This document shows, in pieces, positions 25,202 to 34,205 of a stretch of DNA of 64,000 bases. The notes under the pieces were generated by a model. It worked only from the letters and a program-made list of their open reading frames with translations. It had not been told where the DNA came from and made no database searches. The position numbers and the translations under genes are program-made. Each line of letters begins with the position of its first letter. The stretch's first letter is position 1. The DNA lies in assembly GCF_019904175.1 (NCBI RefSeq), contig NZ_CP061913.1:10292001-10356000 (forward strand). The letters are read 5' to 3'. This DNA comes from Dactylosporangium vinaceum (lineage in GTDB: Bacteria > Actinomycetota > Actinomycetes > Mycobacteriales > Micromonosporaceae).

Positions 25202-25272
25202 CGTACACCGTACGAACACCGCGTCCGAGCGTTCAATGACGCGCGACCGGGGATAGGGTGTGCACTAGTGCA
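25202..25272. promoter_or_regulatory. Divergent promoter with two dyads
   Basis: CGTAC-ACC-GTACG at 25202-25214 touches the monooxygenase start. TGCACTAGTGCA at 25261-25272 is a perfect 12-base palindrome covering the regulator's GTG start. Both are plausible binding sites for the GntR-TetR protein. Confidence 0.5.
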
Positions 25273-26185
25273 GCAGGACGGTACGGAGCCCCCGTTCCAG
25301 CGCATCGTCGCCCGGGTCCGGGCCGCCATCACCGCGGGCGACCTGCGGCCCGGTGATCGCGTCCCGTCCACCCGTGAGCTGATGCGCTCCTACGGCGTGG
25401 CCATGGCCACCGCGACGAAGGCACTCAACACGCTGCGCCAGGAGGGCTTGGTCGAGCCGCAGCCGGGGATCGGCACAGTCGTCGCCCGCCGCCCGCGTCC
25501 GCGCGCCGCCGCCGGGGCGGAGGGCCCGGAGCCGCTGGACCGGGTGGTGTCCACGGCGATCCGGCTGGCCGACACCGAGGGGCTGGCCGCGCTGTCGATG
25601 CGCCGGCTGGCCGCCGCGCTCGGGATGCCGACGATGACGCTCTACCGGCACATCGCGGGCAAGGACGAGCTGCTCGTCCGCATGACCGACGCCGTCTTCG
25701 GCGAGTCGCCGCTGCCCGGCGCCGACACCTGGCCCGGCTGGCGGGCCGCCGTGGCCACCTCGGCCCGGCTGCAGTGGGGCGTGTACCGGCGCCATCCGTG
25801 GGCGGCGGAGGTCATGTCGTTCACCCGGCCCCCGATGGCCGAGCGGGCGATGGCCCACACCGAGTGGAACCTGGCCGCGCTGGAGCGGGCCGGCCTGTCG
25901 CTGCCGGTCGCCATGCACGCCACGATCATGCTGGCCAACCACGTCCGCGGCACCGCCGTCAACCTGGAGTGGGAGGCCACCGCCGAGCAGGACACCGGGG
26001 TCGACAACGTCGAGTGGTTCACCGCGCAGCAGGCCCGCTTCACCCGGATCACCGCGGGCGGCCGGTTCCCGACCATGCGGCGGCTGGCCGCGCTGGGCGG
26101 CGCGGCGGTGGACTACGAGCTCGACACGATCTTCGAGTTCGGTCTCACCCGCATCCTCGACGGGCTGGCCGCGCTGATTGGCTAG
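25268..26185 (+). CDS. GntR-TetR fusion transcriptional regulator
   Basis: 305 residues from GTG 25268. The N-terminal about 80 residues are a GntR winged helix (IVARVRAAITAGDLRPGDRV PSTRELMRSYGV region). Residues about 100-150 are a second, TetR-type helix-turn-helix (LSMRRLAAALGMPTMTLYRH). A TetR_C ligand domain follows. Proteins with both DNA-binding modules occur in actinomycetes. It probably represses the divergent monooxygenase gene until a small ligand binds. The alternative longer start at 25118 would overlap that gene and is rejected. Confidence 0.87.
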   Translation: MQQDGTEPPFQRIVARVRAAITAGDLRPGDRVPSTRELMRSYGVAMATATKALNTLRQEGLVEPQPGIGTVVARRPRPRAAAGAEGPEPLDRVVSTAIRLADTEGLAALSMRRLAAALGMPTMTLYRHIAGKDELLVRMTDAVFGESPLPGADTWPGWRAAVATSARLQWGVYRRHPWAAEVMSFTRPPMAERAMAHTEWNLAALERAGLSLPVAMHATIMLANHVRGTAVNLEWEATAEQDTGVDNVEWFTAQQARFTRITAGGRFPTMRRLAALGGAAVDYELDTIFEFGLTRILDGLAALIG

Positions 26186-26194
26186 GTTGGGGGT

Positions 26195-27022
26195 ATGCCG
26201 AGCCCTGTGATGAAGCTGAACTCCGGATACGACATGCCGGCCGTCGGGTACGGCACCTGGCCGCTGCGGGGCCGCCCGGCGACGGACGCGGTGCTGGCCG
26301 CGATCGAGACCGGATACCGCCTGCTCGACACCGCCTCCGCCTACGGCAACGAGGACGCCGTCGGCGCCGCGGTCCGCGAGTCCGGGGTGCCGCGCGAGGA
26401 GCTCTTCGTGACCACCAAGCTGCGCGGGAGCGACCAGGGCCGGGGCTCGACCCGCGCGGGCCTGGAGGGCTCCCTCGAACGCCTCGGCCTGGACTACGTC
26501 GACCTGTACCTCATCCACTGGCCGCTGCCCGCCGTCGGCAAGTACGTCGAGTCCTACACCGAGATGGCCGAGCTGCAGCAGGCCGGCCTGATCCGCACGC
26601 TCGGCGTGTCCAACTTCCTGCCCGAGCACCTCGCCGCGGTCACCGCCGCGACGGGCATCGCCCCCGCCGTCAACCAGCTCCAGGCGTCGCCGTCGCACGC
26701 CCGTCCGGCGCTGATCTCGGCAGTACAGGCGCAGGGCACGGTCGTCCAGGCGTGGAGCCCGCTCGAGCGCAACTCCGGCGTCCTCGAGCACCCCGCCGTC
26801 ACCGCGCCCGCCGAGCGCCTCGGCGTGACCCCGGCCCAGATCGTCCTGCGCTGGCTGCTGCAGAAGGACATCGCGGTGGTACCGCACTCCGCCAGCCCGC
26901 AGCGCCAGCGCACGAACGCGGACCTGTTCGGCTTCACCCTCACCGCCGAGGACATGGCGGCCATCGACGGCGTCAAGCAGCTGCCCGTCAAGCAGGACCC
27001 GGCGAACTGGGAAGAATTCTGA
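26195..27022 (+). CDS. Aldo/keto reductase (AKR)
   Basis: 275 residues, one TIM-barrel domain. The catalytic tetrad is visible: Asp45 and Tyr50 (LLDTASAYGNE), Lys75 (TTKLRG) and His108 (LIHWPLP). WLLQKDIAVVPHSASPQRQ is the NADPH-phosphate loop, although the usual Lys of IPKS is replaced (VPHS). It is like 2,5-diketo-gluconate reductases. It begins ten bases after the regulator gene and may be in its regulon. Confidence 0.92.
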   Translation: MPSPVMKLNSGYDMPAVGYGTWPLRGRPATDAVLAAIETGYRLLDTASAYGNEDAVGAAVRESGVPREELFVTTKLRGSDQGRGSTRAGLEGSLERLGLDYVDLYLIHWPLPAVGKYVESYTEMAELQQAGLIRTLGVSNFLPEHLAAVTAATGIAPAVNQLQASPSHARPALISAVQAQGTVVQAWSPLERNSGVLEHPAVTAPAERLGVTPAQIVLRWLLQKDIAVVPHSASPQRQRTNADLFGFTLTAEDMAAIDGVKQLPVKQDPANWEEF

Positions 27023-27049
27023 GCCTGGCTTCCGTACCATGAGTCGATC

Positions 27050-28954
27050 GTGGCCAATGTTTCGTTCGCCGTCTTCGGCACGATCCTCACCGTCCTGCTG
27101 CTGTTGCTGATCGTCGTCGGCGCCCGCCGGCTGCTGGGGCTGCGCATCGGCCTGCTGCGCACCGCCGCGGGCTGCTTCGTCGCCCTGAGCACGGCCGGCA
27201 TCGTGACCCGCGGGGTCGGCGGCGTCGAGCAGAACCCGTCGCTGCTGACCCTCGTCATCGGCTCGGCCCTGCTCGTCACGATGGCCTTCCTGATGCTGGC
27301 CGAGCTGGTGGTGCCCCACGGCAGCTCCCCCATCACCTGGTATCGCGCGCTGCGCCGCTGGGTCGCGCGCACCCGCCGCTACAGCCGCATCGCGGCCATC
27401 GGGGTCCGCCACGGCCTCGGCCCCTACCTGCGCGGGCGCGGGCGGCGGCGACCCGGTCTGGCCCGGCATCTGCGGCTGGCGCTGGAGGAGTCCGGCACCA
27501 CGTTCGTCAAGCTCGGCCAGGTCCTGTCGACCCGCCGCGACCTGCTGCCGCCGGAGTTCATCGCCGAGCTGAGCCAGCTGCAGCACGAGGTGCCGCCCGC
27601 GCCCTGGGCCGAGGTCCGCACCGTGCTCGTCGAGGAGCTGGGCACCGAGCCCGACACGATCTTCGCGAGCTTCGACGAGGAGCCGATCGCGGCCGCCTCG
27701 GTCGCCCAGGTCCACCGGGCCACGCTGCGCTCGGGCGCGGAGGTCGTCGTCAAGGTCCAGCGCCCCGGCATCCGCCCCCTGGTCGAGCAGGACCTGGACA
27801 TCGTCGCCACGCTCGCCCGCGCGCTGCACGAGCGGATGGGCTGGGCCCGCACGATCGGCATCAACGACCTCGCGCAGGGCTTCGCCGACTCGTTGACCGA
27901 GGAGCTGGACTTCCGCGTCGAGGCGGCGAACACGACAGCCGTGCGCACGCTGGCCCTGGCCCGCAAGAGCCCCGTCGTCATCCCGCAGATCCACACCGAC
28001 CTGTCGACCGCGCGGCTGCTGGTGATGGACCGCCTGCCCGGAGTACCCCTCGGATCGAAGCCTTTGGAAGGGGCCGAGCCCCGCGCCGGCCAGCTGCTGG
28101 CGCTCATGATGGAGCAGATCATGATCGACGGCATCTTCCACTGCGACCCCCACCCCGGCAACGTGTTCGTCCTGGACGACGGCCGGATCGCCCTGCTCGA
28201 CTTCGGCGTCGTGGGCCGCATCGACGCCAACATCCAGGCCGCGCTGCAGGACATCCTGGTCGCCATCGACCGCCGCGACCGCGCGGGCCTCAGCGACGCC
28301 CTCCTGGAGGCCGTGAGCCGCCCGGAAGGCCTGGACGACCAGGCGCTGGAGCGGGCCCTGGGCCAGTTCATGGCCAGCCACCTGTCCGCCGGTGTGCCGC
28401 CCCGCCTCGACATGTTCGTCGACCTGTTCCGCATCCTGGGCGCCCACGGCCTGCGCGTCCCGCCGGGCGTGGCCGCGGTGTTCCGGGCGGTCGGCACACT
28501 GGAAGGCACCCTGAAGACCCTCGACCCCGGCTTCGAGATCATCGAGGCCGCCCGCACCTTCGCGACGAGCCGGATCGCCGACCGCTTCAGCCCGCCCTCG
28601 CTGCGCCAGGCCGCCGAGGACGAGACGCTGAAGCTGCTCCCCCTGCTGCGCCGCCTCCCCCGCCGCATCGACCGCATCACCAACGCCGTGGAGCAGGGCC
28701 GCCTCTCCGTAGGCGTCCGGCTCTTCGCCGACGAGCGCGAGCGCCGGTTCGTGTCCGGGCTCGTCCGCCAGGCGACGCTGGCATTCCTCGGCGCGGTCAC
28801 CGGCGTCATGGCCGTCATCCTGCTCGGCACCACCGGCGGCCCGGCGCTCTCGGCCGGCTTCACCCTGTATCAGCTGTTCGGCTACAACCTGCTCCTGATC
28901 AGCGCCGTCCTCATGCTCCGCACGCTCATCACCAGCCTCCGCCGCGATCCCTAG
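27050..28954 (+). CDS. ABC1/UbiB (AarF) family atypical kinase
   Basis: 634 residues. Three N-terminal hydrophobic segments (about 5-105) precede the kinase-like domain, and two more close the protein. Family motifs are FVKLGQVLSTRRDLLP (KxGQ), AAASVAQVHRA (Ala-rich loop replacing the P-loop), VVVKVQRPGI, HCDPHPGNVFVL and LLDFGVVGR. UbiB-like proteins support isoprenoid quinone metabolism; in menaquinone-using actinomycetes the target is unclear. GTG start at 27050; no upstream in-frame alternative. Confidence 0.92.
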   Translation: MANVSFAVFGTILTVLLLLLIVVGARRLLGLRIGLLRTAAGCFVALSTAGIVTRGVGGVEQNPSLLTLVIGSALLVTMAFLMLAELVVPHGSSPITWYRALRRWVARTRRYSRIAAIGVRHGLGPYLRGRGRRRPGLARHLRLALEESGTTFVKLGQVLSTRRDLLPPEFIAELSQLQHEVPPAPWAEVRTVLVEELGTEPDTIFASFDEEPIAAASVAQVHRATLRSGAEVVVKVQRPGIRPLVEQDLDIVATLARALHERMGWARTIGINDLAQGFADSLTEELDFRVEAANTTAVRTLALARKSPVVIPQIHTDLSTARLLVMDRLPGVPLGSKPLEGAEPRAGQLLALMMEQIMIDGIFHCDPHPGNVFVLDDGRIALLDFGVVGRIDANIQAALQDILVAIDRRDRAGLSDALLEAVSRPEGLDDQALERALGQFMASHLSAGVPPRLDMFVDLFRILGAHGLRVPPGVAAVFRAVGTLEGTLKTLDPGFEIIEAARTFATSRIADRFSPPSLRQAAEDETLKLLPLLRRLPRRIDRITNAVEQGRLSVGVRLFADERERRFVSGLVRQATLAFLGAVTGVMAVILLGTTGGPALSAGFTLYQLFGYNLLLISAVLMLRTLITSLRRDP

Positions 28955-29513
28955 ACCGGCCGGTACATCCTTCGGCCGATACGAGTAGAGGGGGCCCGCC
29001 GACCAGTAACGCTTTGGCCGAACAGACACCGCTCGAAATCCCGACCGCAAAGCTCAGTGAGCTGGGGGACAGCGCACGGCCGGCATCCAGGTATGAGGAC
29101 GCCGTCATCGCCGAAGCAACCGCCGTCGCCGAGGCCAGGCGGCTTGGACTGGCCCGGCCACCGCGATGGGCATGGGCGACGGCCACAGCGTTGACAGCCG
29201 TGATCGTTTCCGACGCCGGCCATGGTTCCGGCCCGGATCAGGACGGCGGCTGTTGTGCAGCAACGGCCGCGCGGCGACACTCCGCCGGCCGGGCCGAGCC
29301 TCGCCCCAACGTCCCAATCTTCATCGCTTGCTGCAGCGGCGGCCGGTTCCTGTTCACACCCAACTTCATGTGGCTCGACAAGAGCGACGTCGAACTGCTG
29401 CAAGGTCCCCAAAATTGGCTGTCTCACGAGAGGAATTTCCAGAAGCGGACCGACAAGTTGCGCGCGGTGGCCCGACGGTCCCTCTGGGCGTCGGGCCGGA
29501 GCCGCGGTGCGCG
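28955..29513. other. Gene-poor stretch, possible degraded gene
   Basis: 559 bases with no convincing gene. A frame opening at 29014 (+) reads MAEQTPLEIPTAKLSELGDS and then an Ala/Arg-rich helix up to about 29195, after which it turns into cysteine-rich, unlikely sequence. Third-position GC is lower than in the neighbours. It could be the 5' remnant of a gene broken by frameshifts. I do not recognise the family. Confidence 0.3.
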
Positions 29514-30770
29514 TCAGGCGAGGAGCCGGTCCAGGGGGACGTCCGGGTCGGCGAGTTTGGCCGGGTCGACGGTGGTGCCGTTGTAGCCGGCGCGGATCAG
29601 GGCCTGGATCGGGTCGGTCACGTCCCAGATGTTGGCGTTCAGGCCGGCCAGGACGCGGCCGTCCTGCAGCCAGAAGGCGATGAACTCCGGGGCCTTGCCG
29701 TCCTTCACGGACGGGTCGCCGCGGAAGACCACGCGGTCGTAGGTGTCCTTGGGGGCGTGGCCGCTGTACTCCATGCCCAGGTCGTACTGGTCGGAGTAGA
29801 AGTACGGGACGCGGTCGTAGACGACCTCCTGGCCCAGGAGGGCGCGGCCGGCCGCCTTGCCGCCGTTGAGGGCGTTCGCCCAGTGTTCGACGCGGATGCG
29901 GGAGCCCAGCAGCGGGTGGTCCAGGTTGACCACGTCGCCGGCGGCGTAGATGTCGGGCACCGAGGTGCGCAGGCCCGCGTCGACCAGGATGCCGTTGTCG
30001 ACGGCCAGGCCGCCGTCCACGGCCAGCTCCGTGTTGGGCTGGATGCCCACCCCGATCACGGCCAGGTCGGCCGGGAGCTCGGTGCCGTCGGCCAGGACCA
30101 CCGACTCCAGGCGGGTGTCGCCGCAGAAGGAGGCGACCGACGCGCCGAAGTGGAAGGTCACCCCGTGGGCGCGGTGCAGGTCGGCGTACACCGCGGCCAC
30201 CTCGTCGCCGAGCACCCGCTGCAGCGGCAGGGAGCCCAGCTCCACCACCGTGACGGCGGCGCCGTGGTGACGGGCGGCGGCCGCGGTCTCCAGGCCGATC
30301 CAGCCGGCGCCGACGACCACCACGTTGGCCGCGCGCTTCAACTGGTCCAGGAGCGCCTCGGCCTCGTCGAGCGTGCGCAGGTAGCGGACGCCGGGCAGGG
30401 AGGCGCCGGGGACGTCCAGGGTGCGCACACGGGAGCCCGTCGCCAGCAGGAGCCTGTCGTAGTGCAGCTCGTCGACGCCGTCGAGCGTCACCCGCTTCAG
30501 GGCGGCGTCCAGGTGCGTGACCCGTGTGGCCAGGCGGAGGTCGATGTCGTTGTCCGCATACCAGGACAGGTCGTGGACGAACGCCTTCTCACGGGCGCCC
30601 TCCAGCTCGCGCAGGTAATCCTTGGAGAGCGGCGGGCGCTCGTAGGGGCGCTCGCCCTCCTCGCCGATCAGGACGATTGTGCCGGTGAAGCCCTCGGCCC
30701 GCAGCGTCTCCGCCGCCTTCGCGCCGGTGAGGCCGGCCCCGACGATCACGAACGTGCGCTCATCAGCCAT
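29514..30770 (-). CDS. NAD(P)H:ferredoxin/rubredoxin-type FAD oxidoreductase
   Basis: 418 residues from ATG 30770. Two Rossmann motifs are present: FAD site IVGAGLTGAKAAETLRAEGF at the N-terminus and NAD site VVVVGAGWIGLETAAAA in the middle. Further landmarks are PYERPPLSKDYL, YLRTLDEAEAL, TSVPDIYAAGDVV and the C-terminal reductase domain with EYSGHAP. It passes electrons from NAD(P)H to a ferredoxin, as in P450 or dioxygenase systems, but no ferredoxin or P450 is nearby. It follows the dGTPase gene by 13 bases, so it is probably the last gene of that operon. Confidence 0.92.
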   Translation of the reverse strand: MADERTFVIVGAGLTGAKAAETLRAEGFTGTIVLIGEEGERPYERPPLSKDYLRELEGAREKAFVHDLSWYADNDIDLRLATRVTHLDAALKRVTLDGVDELHYDRLLLATGSRVRTLDVPGASLPGVRYLRTLDEAEALLDQLKRAANVVVVGAGWIGLETAAAARHHGAAVTVVELGSLPLQRVLGDEVAAVYADLHRAHGVTFHFGASVASFCGDTRLESVVLADGTELPADLAVIGVGIQPNTELAVDGGLAVDNGILVDAGLRTSVPDIYAAGDVVNLDHPLLGSRIRVEHWANALNGGKAAGRALLGQEVVYDRVPYFYSDQYDLGMEYSGHAPKDTYDRVVFRGDPSVKDGKAPEFIAFWLQDGRVLAGLNANIWDVTDPIQALIRAGYNGTTVDPAKLADPDVPLDRLLA

Positions 30771-30783
30771 GGTGTCAAGCCTG

Positions 30784-32013
30784 TCACGTGTCGGCGAGGC
30801 GGGCATGCCAGGCCACGGCCGACTGGTCGGTCAGGCTGGCGACCTGGTCGATCACCACGCGGAGGCGGGCCGCGTCGTCGGCGGCCGCCCGCCACATCGG
30901 GGCGAAGACGGGGTCCAGCGCCGAGGGGTTCTCCAGCAGCAGCGCGACGAGCGACTGCAGCAGGTGTACCTCATCCGCGTAGCGCTGCGAAGAGCCCGGC
31001 CGCCGCATCACATAGCGCAGTGCGATGCCCTTGAGCAGCGCGCAGTGGGCCCGGACCAGGGGCGGCACCAGCAGATCGGCGGCGTAGCGGCGCAGCGGGG
31101 CCGGACCGTAGCGCTCCCGGGTCGCGGCCACCGCGGCGGCGGCGAACCGGCCGGTCAGGATGCTCGTCAGGCGCTTGAGGGCGATCTGGGCGCCGTGGCT
31201 GCCGTCGTAGTCGTCGAGCGGCTCGAACACCGGGTCGCCCAGCAGGTCGAGGAGGATCGCCTCCAGGTCGGCCGCGGACTCGTGGGAGTAGGCGGCGGCC
31301 ACGTCCGCGCACAGAGCGCCGCGCTCGCCGGCGTCGATGCGCAGCGGGGCGAGGTGGACGTACCCCCCGTGGATCCCGTCCTCGAGGTCGTGCACCGAGT
31401 AGGCGACGTCGTCGGCCCAGTCCATCACCTGCGCTTCGAGGCAGCGGGCGCCGGGCTCGGCCCCTTGCCGCAGCCAGGCGAAGACGTCGGCGTCATCGGA
31501 GTACACACCGAATTTGCGGTTGTTCTCGATTTTGAACCATGGGTATTTGGCGACCGCGTCGAGTGCGGCCCGGGTGAGGTTGAGGCCGGCTCCCGGGACC
31601 TTGGCCTCCAGACGGGTCAGCACCCGCAGTGTCTGCGCGTTGCCCTCGAAGCCGCCGCACGGCTGGGAGACGGCGTCGAGGGCGTCCTCGCCGTTGTGGC
31701 CGAACGGCGGGTGGCCGAGGTCGTGGGCGAGGCCGGCCGTGTCGACCACGTCCGGATCGCAGCCGAGCCGGGCGCCCATTTCCCGGCCGATCTGGGCGAC
31801 CTCCAGGGAGTGGGTCAGGCGGGTGCGCAGGAACGCGTCGGTGCCGGCCGTGTGGACCTGGGTCTTGGCGGCCAGCCGCCGGAAGCCCGCGGAGTGCAGG
31901 ACCCGGGCCCGGTCGCGCTGGAAGGGCGTGCGGCCGTTGTCGGCGGACGTGGTGGCGGTGTCCTTGATCGGCTCGGGCACGAAACGGGCCACGTCTTCCG
32001 GCGACGGCGTCAC
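30784..32013 (-). CDS. dgt: Deoxyguanosinetriphosphate triphosphohydrolase-like HD protein
   Basis: 409 residues. The HD signature is RLTHSLEVAQIGREMG followed by GLAHDLGHPPFGHNGEDAL, giving H...HD...D for metal binding. VMDWADDVAYSVHDLEDGI is the conserved family segment. Hydrolyses dNTPs to nucleosides and triphosphate, thereby tuning dNTP pools. The GTG start at 32013 overlaps the AI-2E gene's stop by four bases. In many actinomycetes dgt lies next to dnaG; here the two are 15 kb apart. Confidence 0.93.
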   Translation of the reverse strand: MTPSPEDVARFVPEPIKDTATTSADNGRTPFQRDRARVLHSAGFRRLAAKTQVHTAGTDAFLRTRLTHSLEVAQIGREMGARLGCDPDVVDTAGLAHDLGHPPFGHNGEDALDAVSQPCGGFEGNAQTLRVLTRLEAKVPGAGLNLTRAALDAVAKYPWFKIENNRKFGVYSDDADVFAWLRQGAEPGARCLEAQVMDWADDVAYSVHDLEDGIHGGYVHLAPLRIDAGERGALCADVAAAYSHESAADLEAILLDLLGDPVFEPLDDYDGSHGAQIALKRLTSILTGRFAAAAVAATRERYGPAPLRRYAADLLVPPLVRAHCALLKGIALRYVMRRPGSSQRYADEVHLLQSLVALLLENPSALDPVFAPMWRAAADDAARLRVVIDQVASLTDQSAVAWHARLADT

Positions 32014-33110
32014 GATTCGAGCTTAGAAGAGTCCTCGTCCCTGGGCGCCGGGATCGGTACCGGTGGCTCGGCCGGAGGCTCCCGCGGCGGCGGCTCGTTG
32101 AGCGTCTCGACCACCGGGGTCATCAGCACCTTGATCGCGGCGGCGATCGGGATCGACATCAGCGCGCCGACCAGGCCGAGGATGGCCGCGCCGGTCAGCG
32201 CGGCCAGCAGGATCGCGACCGATGACAGGTCGACGGTGTTGCGCAGCACCCGCGGGGCCACGATGTAGTTCTCGATCTGCTGGTAGATCAGGAAGAACAC
32301 GATGAGCACGACAGTCGACGTGACGTCGCCGGTGACCAGGGCGACGATGCAGCACCCGACCGCGCCGACGCCGGCGCCGATCATCGGGATCAGGTCGGTG
32401 AGCGCGACCCAGACGGCCAGCGGCAGCGCGTAGGGCACGCCGAGCGCGATCAGGCAGATGAACACCGAGACGCCGGCGACCAGGGAGATGATCAGGTTGC
32501 CGATCATGTATCCGCCGACCTTGTCCACCACCACGTTTATCGCCTGCGCGGCGCGGGGCCGGTTCGCCCGCGGCACCAGGCGCACCAGGCCGCGGCGCAG
32601 GCGGGGCAGGTCGGCCATGAAGTACAGCGTCAGCACCGTCACCAGCAGGACGTTGACGAGCGCGCTGAAGATCCCGGTGACCACGCCGAGCGCGCCTCCG
32701 CCGATCTTCTCGGGCAGCGAGGTGGCGAACTCGGTGAGCTTCTGGGTCAGGCCGTAGCGGTCGGCGACCTCGCGGTAGGTCCGCGACTTGTCCTGCAGCA
32801 CCTCCTGGTAGTGCGGGACGTTGTCGAGCAGCTGCCCGGCCTGCCCGACGAGCTGCGGCACCAGCGACCAGACGAACCCGACGAGGATCGCCAGCACCAG
32901 CACGGCGATGATGGCCACGGCGATCGAGCGGCGCACCCCGTGGCGGATGAGCAGCCGGACCGCGGGGTCGAGGCTCACCGCCACGAACAGCGCGATGAGC
33001 ACCTGCACGAGCACCTGGCGCACCGAGTAGACCGCGAACGCGCCCGCCGCCACCGTGAGCAGGCCCAGCCCGGCCGCGATGGCCAGCCGGTAGGTTTTTG
33101 CGAAGCTCAT
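32010..33110 (-). CDS. AI-2E family (YdiK/TqsA-like) membrane transporter
   Basis: 366 residues from ATG 33110, with about eight membrane segments and a long soluble loop (about 110-165, including YQEVLQDKSRTYREVADRYG). The C-terminal half has the PerM-type motifs GVPYALPLAVWVALTDLIPM IGA region and the acidic tail ending EDSSKLES. Family members export autoinducer-2 or act as Na+/H+ antiporters or permeases of unknown substrate; there is no luxS here. It is coupled by four-base overlaps on both sides. Confidence 0.88.
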   Translation of the reverse strand: MSFAKTYRLAIAAGLGLLTVAAGAFAVYSVRQVLVQVLIALFVAVSLDPAVRLLIRHGVRRSIAVAIIAVLVLAILVGFVWSLVPQLVGQAGQLLDNVPHYQEVLQDKSRTYREVADRYGLTQKLTEFATSLPEKIGGGALGVVTGIFSALVNVLLVTVLTLYFMADLPRLRRGLVRLVPRANRPRAAQAINVVVDKVGGYMIGNLIISLVAGVSVFICLIALGVPYALPLAVWVALTDLIPMIGAGVGAVGCCIVALVTGDVTSTVVLIVFFLIYQQIENYIVAPRVLRNTVDLSSVAILLAALTGAAILGLVGALMSIPIAAAIKVLMTPVVETLNEPPPREPPAEPPVPIPAPRDEDSSKLES

Positions 33111-33460
33111 CGCTTTGGCCGGATGATGCAAAATTCGTTGCCTTCGGGGTCGGCGAGCATGACCCACGCGGCATTCTCGGGTTCGGCGACGTCGACGTGG
33201 CGGGCACCCATGTTCACCAGGCGCTCCAGCTCGGCGTCGAGGTCGTCGGGGCGCAGATCGAGGTGGAGCCGGTTGCGTGGCAGCTCCTCGCCGTCGTGCA
33301 GGTTGAACACGATACGGGGATGGCCGTCGATGTCCGGTCCGATCACGACCTCGCGCGGGGAGGCGCTCTCCACGCGGTGGTCGAGCACCTCGGCCCACCA
33401 CCGGCCCAGGCGCTCCGGGTCGACCGCGTCGACGATCAGGGCGTACCAGCGACTCCCCAT
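33107..33460 (-). CDS. VOC (glyoxalase/bleomycin-resistance) family protein
   Basis: 117 residues, a single VOC module of two beta-alpha-beta-beta-beta units. It starts MGSRWYALIVDAVDPERLGR WW, with RLHLDLRPDDLDAELERLV opening the second half and LADPEGNEFCIIRPKR closing it. DPEGNEFC is the common Glyoxalase_6 ending. Its enzymatic role is unknown. It is the first gene of a four-gene operon with the AI-2E, dGTPase and reductase genes. Confidence 0.85.
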   Translation of the reverse strand: MGSRWYALIVDAVDPERLGRWWAEVLDHRVESASPREVVIGPDIDGHPRIVFNLHDGEELPRNRLHLDLRPDDLDAELERLVNMGARHVDVAEPENAAWVMLADPEGNEFCIIRPKR

Positions 33461-33610
33461 GAACACACCTCCGCCGTGAACGATGGGGACCCACCATACG
33501 CCGCGCCGACCACCATCGCAGCCGCCCGGCGGGCGGGGCGGGTTGGGCAGCTTAGTACCTTTCCGGCGGCCTCGTGAGCCAAACATGCAAATTGCAAAAC
33601 ACACAAACTC

Positions 33611-33634
33611 TTCGGTCAGACCTTCCTGACCGAA
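33611..33634. promoter_or_regulatory. Perfect 9+6+9 dyad upstream of the roadblock cluster
   Basis: TTCGGTCAG and CTGACCGAA are perfectly complementary, separated by ACCTTC. The dyad lies in a relatively AT-rich gap between the divergent VOC operon and the roadblock cluster, about 97 bases before the TTG start. It could be an operator or an RNA hairpin in the leader. Confidence 0.5.
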
Positions 33635-33730
33635 TGCACGGAGTAACTGATCAATGAGCACGGGGTAACTTGCCGTGAACGCGTGGTGATGACGCGTGCC
33701 CGAAATGTCCGCGCCACCGGGGAGTACCTG

Positions 33731-34117
33731 TTGCCTGCTATCGATGACTGCCTGCACCGCGCGATGTCCATCAAGGGCGCTCTCGGAGCCAGCCTCATCG
33801 ACTACACCACCGGTCAGACACTCGGGCTGGAGGGCGGCCAGGAGCACATCGCCCCGCACGCCGACCCCACCGCCGCGGCCCTGGGCACGGCGAGCGTCAT
33901 CCATGCGGCAATGCAGACCGCGGCCTACGCCCCGGCGATCCCCGGCGACACGGTGGAGGACGTCATCATCAGCACCTCGGCCGCGTACCACCTGATCCGG
34001 CCGGTACGCACCAGCTTCGACTCGCGCCTGGTCCTCTACGTCTGGCTCGACCGGAACGAGGGCAACCTGGCCATCGCCCGCCGCCGGGTCCGCTCGCTGG
34101 CCGACGATCTCGCGTGA
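33731..34117 (+). CDS. Roadblock/LC7-like protein, copy 1
   Basis: 128 residues from TTG 33731, preceded by GGGGAG at six bases. This start makes the N-terminus collinear with the paralogue at 35748 (both have 17 residues before the conserved G-A; GALGASLIDYTTGQTLG against GAVGVALVDYNSGMALG). Both end in IIST/ILIT...YHLIRPV and LVLY/LFLY...NLAIARRR. Proteins of this fold scaffold small GTPases such as MglA. Starts at ATG 33689 or GTG 33683 are possible but break this alignment. No partner GTPase is encoded here. Confidence 0.8.
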   Translation: MPAIDDCLHRAMSIKGALGASLIDYTTGQTLGLEGGQEHIAPHADPTAAALGTASVIHAAMQTAAYAPAIPGDTVEDVIISTSAAYHLIRPVRTSFDSRLVLYVWLDRNEGNLAIARRRVRSLADDLA

Positions 34118-34205
34118 TGGGCGGTCCGGAGCGCAGCGGAGAGACAGTGAGCCGGCAGCACAGCGGTGCGCCCGCGCCGACGCCGGAGCTTGCGAAGGCG
34201 GCGGT

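Noticed and set aside
25265..29050. 1261-codon open frame on the minus strand
   Set aside because: It is antisense to three well-supported genes (GntR-TetR, aldo/keto reductase, UbiB). Its composition is that of a high-GC shadow frame, with no recognisable domain.
32010..33110. Quorum-sensing locus based on AI-2E family name
   Set aside because: There is no luxS or lsr gene, and the family name does not imply AI-2 transport in actinomycetes.
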